From assembly GCF_024519285.1 (NCBI RefSeq), contig NZ_JAMZCY010000002.1, positions 248,001 through 312,000 on the forward strand: DNA of 64,000 nt, given 5' to 3'. The DNA is from Cohnella sp. WQ 127256. GTDB lineage: Bacteria; Bacillota; Bacilli; Paenibacillales; Paenibacillaceae. Both the position numbers and the translations under genes were made by a program. Below the pieces are notes generated by a model. The model searched no databases. It saw nothing but the letters and a program-made list of their open reading frames with translations, and was not told the origin of the DNA. The number at the start of each line of letters is the position of its first letter. Position 1 is the first letter of the stretch. Positions 7,459 to 16,148 of the stretch are shown here, piece after piece.

Positions 7459-8758
7459 AGTAGCCGTTAATCTCCTTCCATTCTGCAATGAACTCTCGAC
7501 GAAGCTGAATCGGTTCCAGAACCTCGCAGCTAGAGCCGAAGCTGCGCAGCCAAGGCTTGAGCTCTGACATCCCATTGACGCTAATCTCATAGACGAACGA
7601 TTCCTCGTCCTCCTCCGTAATGCTTCCCCACTGCCCTTGAAGCAGCACACGATCCCGAACAAAGTTAGCCGGCGAGCCAGTAGGATTATAGAACCTAGCC
7701 CGCACCTTTACGAGCTTTCCCGTATCCGTTACCCAGCTAAACTGCATTTTTTCCTCGACGTTTCGGAGCTTCTGGATGAATTCCGCCTCGGGTACGACAT
7801 CCCCTTCCTCAATCTGCGTTAACCCTTCCATTCGGAACTTCATCACTCCTTGCCGGGCGTTGTAGCCGATCAGGTACCATCTACCGTACTGATGGTCGTA
7901 TACCACACGCATAGGAAGCACTGTTTCAACGATGCCTTCGGTTTCGCGCTCGAATAAGGGGTTCGTATTTTTAGAGGCATAACCCTTCTGCTTCTTAGGC
8001 GATAAGTATAAAAAACGCAGCTTTCGTCGCTGCTTAATGGCATGAAATACCGTATACAAATGGGCTTCGTCGAGAATTCGAGAGTGATAGTGGTATTTGT
8101 ACAGAAAAGGGTCCATATGTCCTGCTCCGAACCCGCGTTGACCGAGAGCACTCTTCAGATTATCACGCATGAGATAGCCTTGAACGGAGGGTACCTGCGT
8201 ATTGGCCATTACATCTACGAAATCGTACAGATCCATGAGCTCGTCATCTGTTAGCTGCGTGATCAGATCATTATGAATGCTGTAGCGGTAAGGACGATTG
8301 CCTGGAGCTTTGCGGATAACGCCAACTTCCTCCAAATATTTAAGGTCGCTTCGAATCGTTTTCTCATCGGGAAGGGGCATGTCAGAGGGGATGTCCGCAG
8401 AGCATGCATCAATCAGTTCCATCGCAGTCAGAGATTGGTTTTGCAGCAACGTCATAATAAGTGATAGTCGATGGCTTTCGGATTCCCTAACAGATTTCGC
8501 TCGAAATAAGAATAGAAGTAACGGATCTGCGGACTCGTAATAGTTCAACTGCAGCGCCTCTTCGAATGCCTTTCCTTGTTCCTCGGGAAGCTTCTTGGAG
8601 GCTGTATTCATAATGTCTTTCATGTATCGAAGCGTCTTGTCGAACGTATGGACAGAGATGCCTAGCCACTGTGCGAACTGTTTGCGATTATAAGCACCGC
8701 CTGCCAGCGCAAGCATCCGGAGAAACTGAATCTCTTTATCGAAGCTTTCTCTAGCCAA
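7433..8758 (-). CDS. WYL-domain transcriptional regulator with N-terminal HTH
   Basis: Transcription factor of 441 residues. An N-terminal helix-turn-helix is visible (RKQFAQWLGISVHTFDKTLRYM, residues 21-42, split by the turn at GIS). A second winged segment follows near residue 130 (KYLEEVGVIRKAP). The WYL domain lies near residues 240-330, including KLRFLYLSP and GRWYLIGYNARQG, and a C-terminal extension follows. WYL domains bind nucleic acids or nucleotides and control many conflict and repair systems. The start is TTG, preceded by GGAGG. It is divergent from the RlaP gene, with a 195-bp intergenic region that carries the 65-bp shared element. It is therefore the best candidate regulator of the RNA-repair genes. 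Confidence 0.86.
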   Translation of the reverse strand: MARESFDKEIQFLRMLALAGGAYNRKQFAQWLGISVHTFDKTLRYMKDIMNTASKKLPEEQGKAFEEALQLNYYESADPLLLFLFRAKSVRESESHRLSLIMTLLQNQSLTAMELIDACSADIPSDMPLPDEKTIRSDLKYLEEVGVIRKAPGNRPYRYSIHNDLITQLTDDELMDLYDFVDVMANTQVPSVQGYLMRDNLKSALGQRGFGAGHMDPFLYKYHYHSRILDEAHLYTVFHAIKQRRKLRFLYLSPKKQKGYASKNTNPLFERETEGIVETVLPMRVVYDHQYGRWYLIGYNARQGVMKFRMEGLTQIEEGDVVPEAEFIQKLRNVEEKMQFSWVTDTGKLVKVRARFYNPTGSPANFVRDRVLLQGQWGSITEEDEESFVYEISVNGMSELKPWLRSFGSSCEVLEPIQLRREFIAEWKEINGYYEPVREDL

Positions 8759-8854
8759 CTCGGTTTCCCCTCCAACGTCATCTTAATCCGAAACCGTATT
8801 CCTTTGGTCTATTGTAACAAGGAATAGATGCAGGGAGTATGGAAAAGTTTCCGT

Positions 8855-8919
8855 GTCGTCATACTTCCACCATGTTCGGTCCTCCTCAAATCAGCGATGA
8901 TAGGAACAAGAAAAGCAAC
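8855..8919 (+). promoter_or_regulatory. 65-bp shared regulatory element, copy A
   Basis: This segment aligns without gaps to 24646-24710. Conserved blocks are GTCGTCATACTT, CACCATGTTCG, CAAATCAG and GAACAAGAAAAGCAAC; the bases between them differ while the spacing is kept. TGTTC (8873-8877) and GAACA (8904-8908) form an inverted pair 26 bp apart, about three helical turns centre to centre. It ends 34 bp before the RlaP start. It is a likely operator for the WYL pair, although an RNA-level role in the leader is not excluded. Confidence 0.75.
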
Positions 8920-8953
8920 GTCTAAGGCGGGCTGATATCCAGGAGGCAATCCC

Positions 8954-9736
8954 ATGACCCAAATACATCAATCCATTCTTCATGAGTTAAGTCGAATAGA
9001 ACAACAAGACGAGGTACAAATTCTATATGCTTGCGAGTCAGGAAGTCGGGCATGGGGCTTTCCATCTTCGGATAGCGATTACGATGTGAGATTCATATAC
9101 GTTCGGAAGCCAGATTGGTATTTATCCATCTTCGACAAGCGGGATGTCATAGAGCGACCGATCAGTGATTTGCTTGATATTAACGGCTGGGACTTGAGAA
9201 AAGCTTTGAACCTGTTCCGTAAGTCGAATCCTCCTTTGCTAGAGTGGTTACAGTCCCCGATTGCCTATTGGGAGAAGTTTTCCACGATTGATCATATTCG
9301 CGGAGTATCCCCATTAACCTTTTCGCCGAAATCCTGCATGTACCATTATCTCAATATGGCGAAGGGAAACTACAGGATGTATTTACAAGGGGAACGTGTG
9401 AGGCTGAAAAAATACTTCTACGTCCTGAGACCCATACTTGCCTGCGAATGGATTGAGAAATACGAATCGATGCCACCAATCGAGTTTGATGCTCTGGTCG
9501 AGGATTTGATCCCGAAAGGTAGCGAGCTGAAGTGGACAATACGAAACCTGCTTGAGCGCAAGAAATCAGGTGAAGAGCTTAGCGATGAGCCTAGAATAGA
9601 TAGGATCAATGAATTTCTCGAACAGAAGCTGGCGTACTATGAGCAATCCGCTGCAAGTATGAAAGGCGCAGACGGAAAGCTGGATCGCCAATTGGATTCG
9701 TTGTTCCGCTCTTCGTTGCTAGAGGCGTGGAGTTAG
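8954..9736 (+). CDS. rlaP: RlaP-type nucleotidyltransferase (RNA-repair associated)
   Basis: Member of the RlaP family (YcgL-like, PF10127), DNA polymerase beta superfamily nucleotidyltransferases often encoded with RNA ligases and Hen1/Pnkp repair enzymes. The nucleotidyltransferase signature GSRAWGFPSSDSDYD is present at residues 31-45, with both metal-binding aspartates and a third strand ahead of KRDVIERPISD. The helical C-terminal half (from about residue 110) matches the family layout, and the length of 260 is normal. An AGGAGG site precedes the ATG. The preceding 65-bp element is shared with the Pnkp/Hen1 operon about 15 kb downstream, which supports a common RNA-repair role. Its exact reaction, probably nucleotide addition to damaged RNA ends, is inferred from the family. 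Confidence 0.88.
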   Translation: MTQIHQSILHELSRIEQQDEVQILYACESGSRAWGFPSSDSDYDVRFIYVRKPDWYLSIFDKRDVIERPISDLLDINGWDLRKALNLFRKSNPPLLEWLQSPIAYWEKFSTIDHIRGVSPLTFSPKSCMYHYLNMAKGNYRMYLQGERVRLKKYFYVLRPILACEWIEKYESMPPIEFDALVEDLIPKGSELKWTIRNLLERKKSGEELSDEPRIDRINEFLEQKLAYYEQSAASMKGADGKLDRQLDSLFRSSLLEAWS

Positions 9737-9781
9737 AGAGGGACTTTATAAGGGCTGTAACCACAAAAATGTGCAATGAAA

Positions 9782-9828
9782 AAGTAAAATAATTAGAACG
9801 GCGTCCCCCTACTTGAATTTGCTATAAT
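9782..9828 (+). promoter_or_regulatory. Promoter of the YesM-like kinase, shared 47-bp layout
   Basis: Aligns without gaps to 13345-13391. Common positions are AAGTAAAAT, then GAA and G-GTC-CCC, and finally TTGCTATAAT with the -10 box TATAAT at 9823-9828. No good -35 hexamer is present, which suggests activation by a protein bound at the common upstream bases, probably the response regulator of this cluster. Confidence 0.6.
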
Positions 9829-9904
9829 AGAAAACTAAAAGCTTTTGGGATACCGCCTTCGGTTTCCAAGAGCTTTTCGTTTTATTCGGAGAGGATGTGA
9901 GGGT

Positions 9905-11662
9905 ATGCGCCGAATTCCACTATTTACGCGCCGCAATCTGTTGTCTATTGGTTTGTATCCTAAGATCGTTCTTATTTTCATGGCGGCTATTATCCCGATT
10001 CTATTCGTCGGTTCAATGCTTGTGGTTAACGGAGAAAAGGCGATCCGCAGAGAGGTCGAGAACTCGCTGTCATCGCGGGTTCATTTCTACGTTGCAGAAT
10101 TGAGTACGGCTTTGGAGCACATCGTTAATTTGAAGCGGGAATACATATTTGATCAGGACATCCAGCGGTTCAGCACAATGTCGCCGGTCATGTCGGATTA
10201 TGAGCGCAGGGTAGAGGTGCTTGCGCTTCAGAAGAAGATGCAGACGCTCAAATCGTCCAGCGCCTATATCGAGAACGTGGCATTATTCATGGTTTCCGAG
10301 CAAAAAATCATTTATCCGAACCGGATAAGCTATAGCATTAATAAAGAAGAAACAGATATACACCAGCTTCTGAATCATAAAGCAACGCCGATTATTGTAT
10401 GGAACAATCAACTGATCCAAGCTGAGCGCTTCCCGACGGGAACTTATGAGGATAGCTTACCTGCTTACTGGATTGAAATTACGATAAACGAACAGAAGAT
10501 CAAATCTATGCTGTCGCAGATGCTGACGGAAAATGGGGGCAACGCTATTTTGTCCGACCTAGAAGGAAATTGGATGCTTTCTGGGGACGATAGTAACGAT
10601 CACTTCCAACGCCAAATGACCGAGATGCACCAAATGCATTCTGAACCGTCTGGGCAGAACGTGACGAGAGTCGATGAACGGGATTACATCGCTGCATTCG
10701 AGCGCTCCCCTGAGCTGGGAATTGCATTAACGCTCTATATGCCCGAAGAGGTTGTTTTGCAGCCATTGGCGGGATATCAATGGTGGTTTCGTATTCTGAT
10801 TGCGACTGCGGTCGTTATTATTTTACTGTTCGCATACTGGATCTATTTATTTTTACAGCGGCCCCTTCAAAGGCTGGTCAGGGCATTCCGCAAAGTAAGC
10901 GAAGGCGCCTTCGACGTCCAATTGAAATCGCGCGGCCGCGACGAGATCGACTATTTCTACGAGCAATTTAACCGGATGATGGGCACGATCCAATCGCTAA
11001 TCCATGATGTCTATGAGCAAGGCATTCGGTCGCAGCGCGCCGAGCTGAAGCATCTGCAAGCACAGATCAATCCGCACTTTCTCTATAACACTTATTACCG
11101 TCTGCACCGAATGGCTCAGAACGAGGATACGGACAATATCAAGCTGTATACGCGACTGCTAGGTGATTATTTGAAATACATTACCCGGAATGGGCAGGAG
11201 GAAGCGACCTTGCGGATAGAAGTAGACCACGCTAGAACATATGCCGATATTCTGAAAATGCGTTTCCGCGACAAGCTGACAATTGAGTGGGGGGAGCTGC
11301 CACCGGAATGGGAAAATACGTTGGTTCCTAGGCTCATCGTTCAACCCATTGTTGAAAACGCTTTTATTCATGGGCTTGAGGAATTGGACGGTCAGGGTAT
11401 TCTCAGGTTTACCGTGAATTCGGACAAGCAATCCTTGTCTCTCATTATTGAAGACAATGGTAATCTCCTTACAGACGACAGGTTGGAGGAGATTGCTAAC
11501 GAATGGCAATCGCCTTCGGAGCATATGGAAACGACCGGCATGCTGAACGTGCATAGAAGATTAGGACTGAAATACGGAGCATCGTCCGGTCTTCGCATTT
11601 CTCGTAGCGAGCTTGGGGGAATGCGCGTGGATATTATTCTAAGGTCGGGGGAGGAAGCTTAA
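9905..11662 (+). CDS. YesM-type sensor histidine kinase
   Basis: Membrane sensor kinase of 585 residues, histidine kinase family HPK8 (LytS/YesM). Order: a transmembrane helix near residues 15-38, an extracellular sensor domain to about residue 290, a second transmembrane helix (WWFRILIATAVVIILLFAY), a HAMP domain, then the His box AQINPHFLYNTYYRL near residue 390 and an ATPase domain with VQPIVENAFIHG and IEDNGN. ATG at 9905 follows GAGAGGATGTGAGGGT; a TTG at 9845 would add 20 residues before the natural start. The response regulator starts two bases after its stop. The pair heads a rhamnoside utilisation cluster and probably senses a related oligosaccharide. Confidence 0.93.
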   Translation: MRRIPLFTRRNLLSIGLYPKIVLIFMAAIIPILFVGSMLVVNGEKAIRREVENSLSSRVHFYVAELSTALEHIVNLKREYIFDQDIQRFSTMSPVMSDYERRVEVLALQKKMQTLKSSSAYIENVALFMVSEQKIIYPNRISYSINKEETDIHQLLNHKATPIIVWNNQLIQAERFPTGTYEDSLPAYWIEITINEQKIKSMLSQMLTENGGNAILSDLEGNWMLSGDDSNDHFQRQMTEMHQMHSEPSGQNVTRVDERDYIAAFERSPELGIALTLYMPEEVVLQPLAGYQWWFRILIATAVVIILLFAYWIYLFLQRPLQRLVRAFRKVSEGAFDVQLKSRGRDEIDYFYEQFNRMMGTIQSLIHDVYEQGIRSQRAELKHLQAQINPHFLYNTYYRLHRMAQNEDTDNIKLYTRLLGDYLKYITRNGQEEATLRIEVDHARTYADILKMRFRDKLTIEWGELPPEWENTLVPRLIVQPIVENAFIHGLEELDGQGILRFTVNSDKQSLSLIIEDNGNLLTDDRLEEIANEWQSPSEHMETTGMLNVHRRLGLKYGASSGLRISRSELGGMRVDIILRSGEEA

Positions 11663-11663
11663 T

Positions 11664-13307
11664 ATGAATCGGTTGCTCATCGTAGACAATGAGGATTATG
11701 TGGTAGAGGGGCTGCTGGAAGTATTCCGTCAGCTCCCGCATTTCGATCTGGAAGTGATTGGCGCTTACTCGGCTAGAGAAGCATTGGAATGGATGCAAAG
11801 GACGAAGATTGACATCGTCGTATCCGATATCCGTATGCCGGGTATGGACGGTATTACATTGCAAAGAGAAATTGTGCGTTATTGGCCCAAATGCAAAGTT
11901 ATTTTCTTGTCTGGGTTTAATGACTTTGACTATGCCCAGAATGCGATACGAGGTGGAGCACTCGATTATGTCTTAAAAACAGACGGTGATGAACGCTTAA
12001 TTGAAGCGGTGGAAAAGGCTGTGGCGAAGCTCAAGGATGAGATAGAAATCGAGCAATTAATCGCCAAATCGAAGCAACAAATGCGAATGGCTTCAGAGGC
12101 TTTACAGCAGGATTTCATGCGTCAGTTGCTACATGGGGAACGGATCGGAGACAGCGAGCTGACCCGACAATTCGCTAATTTGCATATCCCGCTTCAGCCG
12201 ACGATGACCGTTCTTCCCATCATCGGGCGCGTGGACGAATGGATGGGAGACTTATCCCACTATGACCGTTATTTGCTCCTCTATTCTATCCGCAATATCG
12301 CAGGGGAGTATTTGGATGCGACGGTTACCCTGCTGTCGATCCCGATGGATCCATTTAACATCGTCTGGTTGATCCAGCCGAAGGGTATTCATCCTGATAG
12401 TCCGCAGCGGGTGCGGGAAGATACCTGGAACATGATGGTTCGGTTCGTACAGGGTACGTTCGAATTAATTCAAGGGGCTTGTAAGGATTTGATCAAGTTG
12501 GAGCTATCTGTGATTATCGCCGATACACCAGTGCAATGGGATGGGCTGGGACGGAAGTTCGCTTCACTAAAAGGGAACATGCTATGGGGCTTAGGCTCCG
12601 GTCGTGAAATGTTGATGGTTGATCAACATTCGCCCGGTGAAGCCTCAGCCGAGGGAGCATTCACACGGGATGCGGCGACCTTGATCGGCAGTCTGGCGTC
12701 GATGCTGGATAACAACCGCCGTGAGCCCTTCTTCGCTTTGTTGGATGAGTTGCTCGATCAACAGGATACCGATCATCTGGAGAAGCATTATTACATGGCT
12801 GCCTCCGTTATTCTTTCTTTTCATACGAAGGAGCAGCGCTTAGCCGGAACCGAGGAACGATGGGATGTAAGCCGTCTGATTCGTCTCGATCCTCAAGAGG
12901 AGCCGCAAGAAGCGGTCGAATACTTGCGCCGATGCGGGGCATCAATCTTCGATTGCAGGGAACGGTTACGGGGAGAGAGCGAGAACGAGCTGATGACGAA
13001 TGTGAAAGCCTTTATTGCCGATCATCTCTCCGATGAGCTCAGCTTGACGGCAATTGCGGAGAATACGGGTCACAATTCCTCCTACTTGTCCCGATTGTTT
13101 AAGCAGAAGAACGGCGTCGGTATCGCGGAATATATCACGGAATGCCGCATTCGGATAGCCAAGGATCTGCTCGCGGATCAAAGGCATCGCATTCAGGATA
13201 TTGCCCCTTCGTCCGGATTTACTTCTGTCCAATATTTCTACCGTGTGTTCAAGAAATCGACGGGAATGACTCCTCAGGAATGGAGAGACAGGTCCTCTCG
13301 TCGGTGA
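11664..13307 (+). CDS. YesN-type response regulator with AraC output domain
   Basis: A 547-residue regulator. The receiver domain occupies residues 1-120, with the acidic pair in LIVDNEDY, the phospho-acceptor Asp in VVSDIRMPGMDG near residue 55, and Lys in YVLKTD near 106. A long linker domain follows. Two AraC-type helix-turn-helices lie at the C-terminus (LSLTAIAENTGHNSSYLSRLF and IQDIAPSSGFTSVQYFYRVF, about residues 455-530, adjoining segments). The LKTD sequence replaces the usual LKP at the conserved Lys. It is cotranscribed with the kinase and is the likely activator of the solute-binding protein gene, whose promoter shares a 47-bp layout with the kinase promoter. Confidence 0.93.
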   Translation: MNRLLIVDNEDYVVEGLLEVFRQLPHFDLEVIGAYSAREALEWMQRTKIDIVVSDIRMPGMDGITLQREIVRYWPKCKVIFLSGFNDFDYAQNAIRGGALDYVLKTDGDERLIEAVEKAVAKLKDEIEIEQLIAKSKQQMRMASEALQQDFMRQLLHGERIGDSELTRQFANLHIPLQPTMTVLPIIGRVDEWMGDLSHYDRYLLLYSIRNIAGEYLDATVTLLSIPMDPFNIVWLIQPKGIHPDSPQRVREDTWNMMVRFVQGTFELIQGACKDLIKLELSVIIADTPVQWDGLGRKFASLKGNMLWGLGSGREMLMVDQHSPGEASAEGAFTRDAATLIGSLASMLDNNRREPFFALLDELLDQQDTDHLEKHYYMAASVILSFHTKEQRLAGTEERWDVSRLIRLDPQEEPQEAVEYLRRCGASIFDCRERLRGESENELMTNVKAFIADHLSDELSLTAIAENTGHNSSYLSRLFKQKNGVGIAEYITECRIRIAKDLLADQRHRIQDIAPSSGFTSVQYFYRVFKKSTGMTPQEWRDRSSRR

Positions 13308-13344
13308 AGTTGAATCTATTGTGCAATCAAAATGTTACAACGCG

Positions 13345-13391
13345 AAGTAAAATCTTTGGAATAGAGTCGCCCCAATCGGCGTTGCTATAAT
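13345..13391 (+). promoter_or_regulatory. Promoter of the solute-binding protein gene, shared 47-bp layout
   Basis: Ungapped match to 9782-9828: AAGTAAAAT, GAA, G-GTC-CCC and TTGCTATAAT at identical spacing, with -10 box TATAAT at 13386-13391 and no clear -35. A TGTGCAAT-N-AAAA sequence also precedes both promoters, but at different distances. Confidence 0.6.
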
Positions 13392-13440
13392 CGGTTTGCA
13401 AGACGAAAATACGATCCAACTTAATGGAGGGGGCAAGGCT

Positions 13441-15159
13441 ATGTTAGGAAAAAAAGGGTGGACGATGCTGCTTATCGTTGTGCTAGCGTCGAGCGTACTT
13501 AGCGCGTGCAGTGGCAATAAGGCCAACGAAGCTAAGGGAGCAGTTGAAACGGAGAAGAGTGAGGGAGCTGCTTCGGCCACAAGCAGCGCGGAAGCAAAAC
13601 CTGAGGGAGATAACAATCCATTCGGCAAGATCGATCCGCCTATTACCATAAAGTCCGTTCTGGGAACGGCGGGTTGGGCGACCTTCCCGGATGGCGAAAC
13701 GTGGGACAACGATAATCGTTGGACGAAGCTATATCGGGAAACGTTGGGTATTCAATTAAAGTGGAACTGGCTCGTTGATTCTACGCAATACGACAATAAG
13801 ATGAACGTGTCCATCGCCTCTGGCGATATTCCAGACCTGATGGTCGTTTCCAAGAAGCAATTGAACCAGCTGGTAGAGGCAGACATGGTTGAAGATCTGA
13901 CGGAAGTGTTCGACCGTTATGCTATGCCTTATCTGAAGATGCAAGTCGGGGAAGCTTTAGCACCTGCTCAGAAGATGGCGACATACGACGGTAAGCTTAT
14001 GGCGGTCCCGCAATACGGTGGAGATCCTCGTGATTCCCTAGTCTCTCTCTATATCCGATCCGATTGGCTCAAGAAGTTGAGTCTGAAGGAACCGACGACA
14101 ATAGACGAATTAGTGAACGTGGCAGATGCTTTCGTCAAGCAGGATCCCGACGGTAATGGTAAGCCGGATACGCTCGGGCTTGGAATTCTGAGCGCGACAA
14201 TGGGTGGAGGTTCAATGGGCGGATTCTTAAATGGTTTCCATGCATCCCCTGATATTTGGGTTGATGATGGAGCGGGTCAACTCATGTACGGCAGTACGAC
14301 ACCGGAGATGAAAACAGCGCTCGGCAAACTACAGGAAATGTACAAGGGTGGTTTGATCGATCGGGAATTTGGCACGAAGGATTACAACCGTCTGAAGGAA
14401 GACGTCGTATCCGGCAAGCTTGGTATCTTTTACGGCACGATTTCGGAATCTGCATTGATTGCGGTAGATCTCATTAAGAACGATCCGAAGGCTTCATGGA
14501 TTGCGGTTCCTCTCCCGTCCGTTGACGGTACTCCGGCTAAACCGAGTGTAGGTGTCTCTGTTGGCGGCTTCCTGGTCGTCAAGAAAGGCTTCTCTAATCC
14601 AGAAGCAGTTGTCAAGATGATGAACTTATTTATCCAGAAAGTATACGGTGAAGATGAGTTTGGTACGAACGGCGATAACAAAACTTATGCTTGGGTAGAC
14701 AATGCGAAATACGCGATGCACGTTCTATCACCGGTCCAAGGCTATATCAAAGACTACAACTACAGACTGGTTCGCGATGCGCTCGCTTCAGGTGATCCTT
14801 CCAAGTTGAATGAAAGCCTCAAAGAGACCTATGATCTTGTATTGGGTACGGACGGCTCGGATCCGGAGAAATGGCAGCAATGGTGGATCCATCAGCCTGC
14901 GGTTAGCCCATTCGAGGTGCGTGATCAGTATCAACTACAGCCAGATGGGGTTGTCATCGATAAGTACTTCGGTGGTTCAACGAAAACAGCGGATGAGAAA
15001 ATGTCGACGTTAGCTACAATGCAAAATGAAACGTTCGTAAAAATCATTATGAATGCTGCACCGATTAGCGACTTCGACAATTACGTAGCAAATTGGAAGA
15101 AGCTTGGCGGAGACAAGATTACGCAGGAAGTCAACGAATGGTACGCATCGAATCGTTAA
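13441..15159 (+). CDS. Extracellular solute-binding lipoprotein (LplA/YtcQ type)
   Basis: Cell-surface sugar-binding protein of 572 residues for the ABC importer that follows. It has a lipoprotein signal: KKG basic start, hydrophobic core (MLLIVVLASSV) and lipobox LSAC with the modified Cys near residue 23, followed by an Ala/Glu-rich linker. The mature part has the family 1 binding-protein pattern (ASGDIPDLMVV near residue 120). I chose ATG at 13441 because GGAGGGGGC lies just upstream. No ATPase gene is present in the cluster, as is usual for this class, which borrows a shared MsmX-type ATPase. The genes for two rhamnosidases nearby suggest a rhamnose-containing oligosaccharide as ligand. 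Confidence 0.93.
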   Translation: MLGKKGWTMLLIVVLASSVLSACSGNKANEAKGAVETEKSEGAASATSSAEAKPEGDNNPFGKIDPPITIKSVLGTAGWATFPDGETWDNDNRWTKLYRETLGIQLKWNWLVDSTQYDNKMNVSIASGDIPDLMVVSKKQLNQLVEADMVEDLTEVFDRYAMPYLKMQVGEALAPAQKMATYDGKLMAVPQYGGDPRDSLVSLYIRSDWLKKLSLKEPTTIDELVNVADAFVKQDPDGNGKPDTLGLGILSATMGGGSMGGFLNGFHASPDIWVDDGAGQLMYGSTTPEMKTALGKLQEMYKGGLIDREFGTKDYNRLKEDVVSGKLGIFYGTISESALIAVDLIKNDPKASWIAVPLPSVDGTPAKPSVGVSVGGFLVVKKGFSNPEAVVKMMNLFIQKVYGEDEFGTNGDNKTYAWVDNAKYAMHVLSPVQGYIKDYNYRLVRDALASGDPSKLNESLKETYDLVLGTDGSDPEKWQQWWIHQPAVSPFEVRDQYQLQPDGVVIDKYFGGSTKTADEKMSTLATMQNETFVKIIMNAAPISDFDNYVANWKKLGGDKITQEVNEWYASNR

Positions 15160-15180
15160 TGAAGGATTATTCCGCAGATG

Positions 15181-15208
15181 AGGGACGGATGCTTAATATC
15201 CGGTCCCT
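15181..15208 (+). terminator. Intercistronic hairpin after the binding-protein gene
   Basis: AGGGAC-GGAT pairs with ATCC-G-GTCCCT (10 bp, one bulged G, 7-base loop). There is no long T-run. Such hairpins between a binding protein and its permeases commonly stabilise the upstream message or stop part of the transcripts, giving excess binding protein. Confidence 0.5.
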
Positions 15209-15235
15209 TGTGGGCGGCGGGAGGTGAAGACGACC

Positions 15236-16132
15236 GTGTTCAATAAAAAGTGGAGACAGGAAAGTGCTAACCACATCATGCTACTGCCGGGAGTCTTGTT
15301 TCTCTTCCTGTTCTGCTATGTCCCCATGTTCGGCATTATCATTTCTTTCCAGAAGTATTATCCAACCAAAGGATTTTTCAAATCTGAATGGGTTGGATTA
15401 GAGAATTTTCGCTACATCTTCGAATTGCCTGATTTCAACAGGGTGTTATGGAATACGGTATTTATCGCATCTGCAAAAATCATCCTGCTCTTGATCGTAC
15501 CTATCATAACGGCGTTACTGCTAAATGAAGTTCGGAATGTACTGTTCAAGCGTTCGGTACAGACGCTTATCTACTTACCTTATTTTCTATCTTGGGTTAT
15601 TCTTGCCGGTATTCTAATGGATGTTCTGTCTCTGAAAGGCATTGTCAATCAGATGATCGAAGGACTTGGGATGCAGTCTATCTTCTTCCTTGGGAACAAT
15701 AATTGGTTCCCATGGACGCTCATTGTATCAGATACGTGGAAGCAGTTTGGATTTGACACCATTATCTATTTAGCGGCACTCACTGGAATAAATCCGACGT
15801 TGTATGAGGCGGCCGTTATCGATGGAGCAAGCCGCTGGAAGCAGACGCTTCACATTACGCTTCCTGGGATGGCTCCGATTATCGTACTCATGTTGACACT
15901 GAGCCTAGGGAACGTGCTGAACGCCGGCTTCGATCAGGTATTTAACTTATACAGTCCTCCAGTGTTTGAGAGCGGCGATATTATCGATACGATGATCTAT
16001 CGGATCGGACTGCAGGATTATCAATTCAGCGTATCTGCAGCGCTTGGTCTATTTAAGTCAATTATCTCATTTGTACTCGTCTCTGTGTCGTATGCTATGG
16101 CGTATCGATTCGCCAATTATAGAATTTTCTGA
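15236..16132 (+). CDS. Carbohydrate ABC permease, LplB type
   Basis: First membrane subunit of the importer, 298 residues with about six transmembrane helices. The EAA loop is visible as LYEAAVIDGASRWKQT near residue 205. The N-terminus (MLLPGVLFLFLFCYVPMFGI) is characteristic of LplB/YteP-type permeases. I favour GTG at 15236, about ten bases after GGGAGG; the in-frame GTG at 15224 overlaps that ribosome site. It follows the binding-protein gene and precedes the second permease by 16 bases. Confidence 0.92.
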   Translation: MFNKKWRQESANHIMLLPGVLFLFLFCYVPMFGIIISFQKYYPTKGFFKSEWVGLENFRYIFELPDFNRVLWNTVFIASAKIILLLIVPIITALLLNEVRNVLFKRSVQTLIYLPYFLSWVILAGILMDVLSLKGIVNQMIEGLGMQSIFFLGNNNWFPWTLIVSDTWKQFGFDTIIYLAALTGINPTLYEAAVIDGASRWKQTLHITLPGMAPIIVLMLTLSLGNVLNAGFDQVFNLYSPPVFESGDIIDTMIYRIGLQDYQFSVSAALGLFKSIISFVLVSVSYAMAYRFANYRIF

Positions 16133-16148
16133 TTGGGGTTGCTGTCGG

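Noticed and set aside
7459..7662. 68-codon upstream extension of the short WYL protein
   Set aside because: It lies wholly inside the partner gene and is Arg/Ser/Cys-rich, unlike a real domain.
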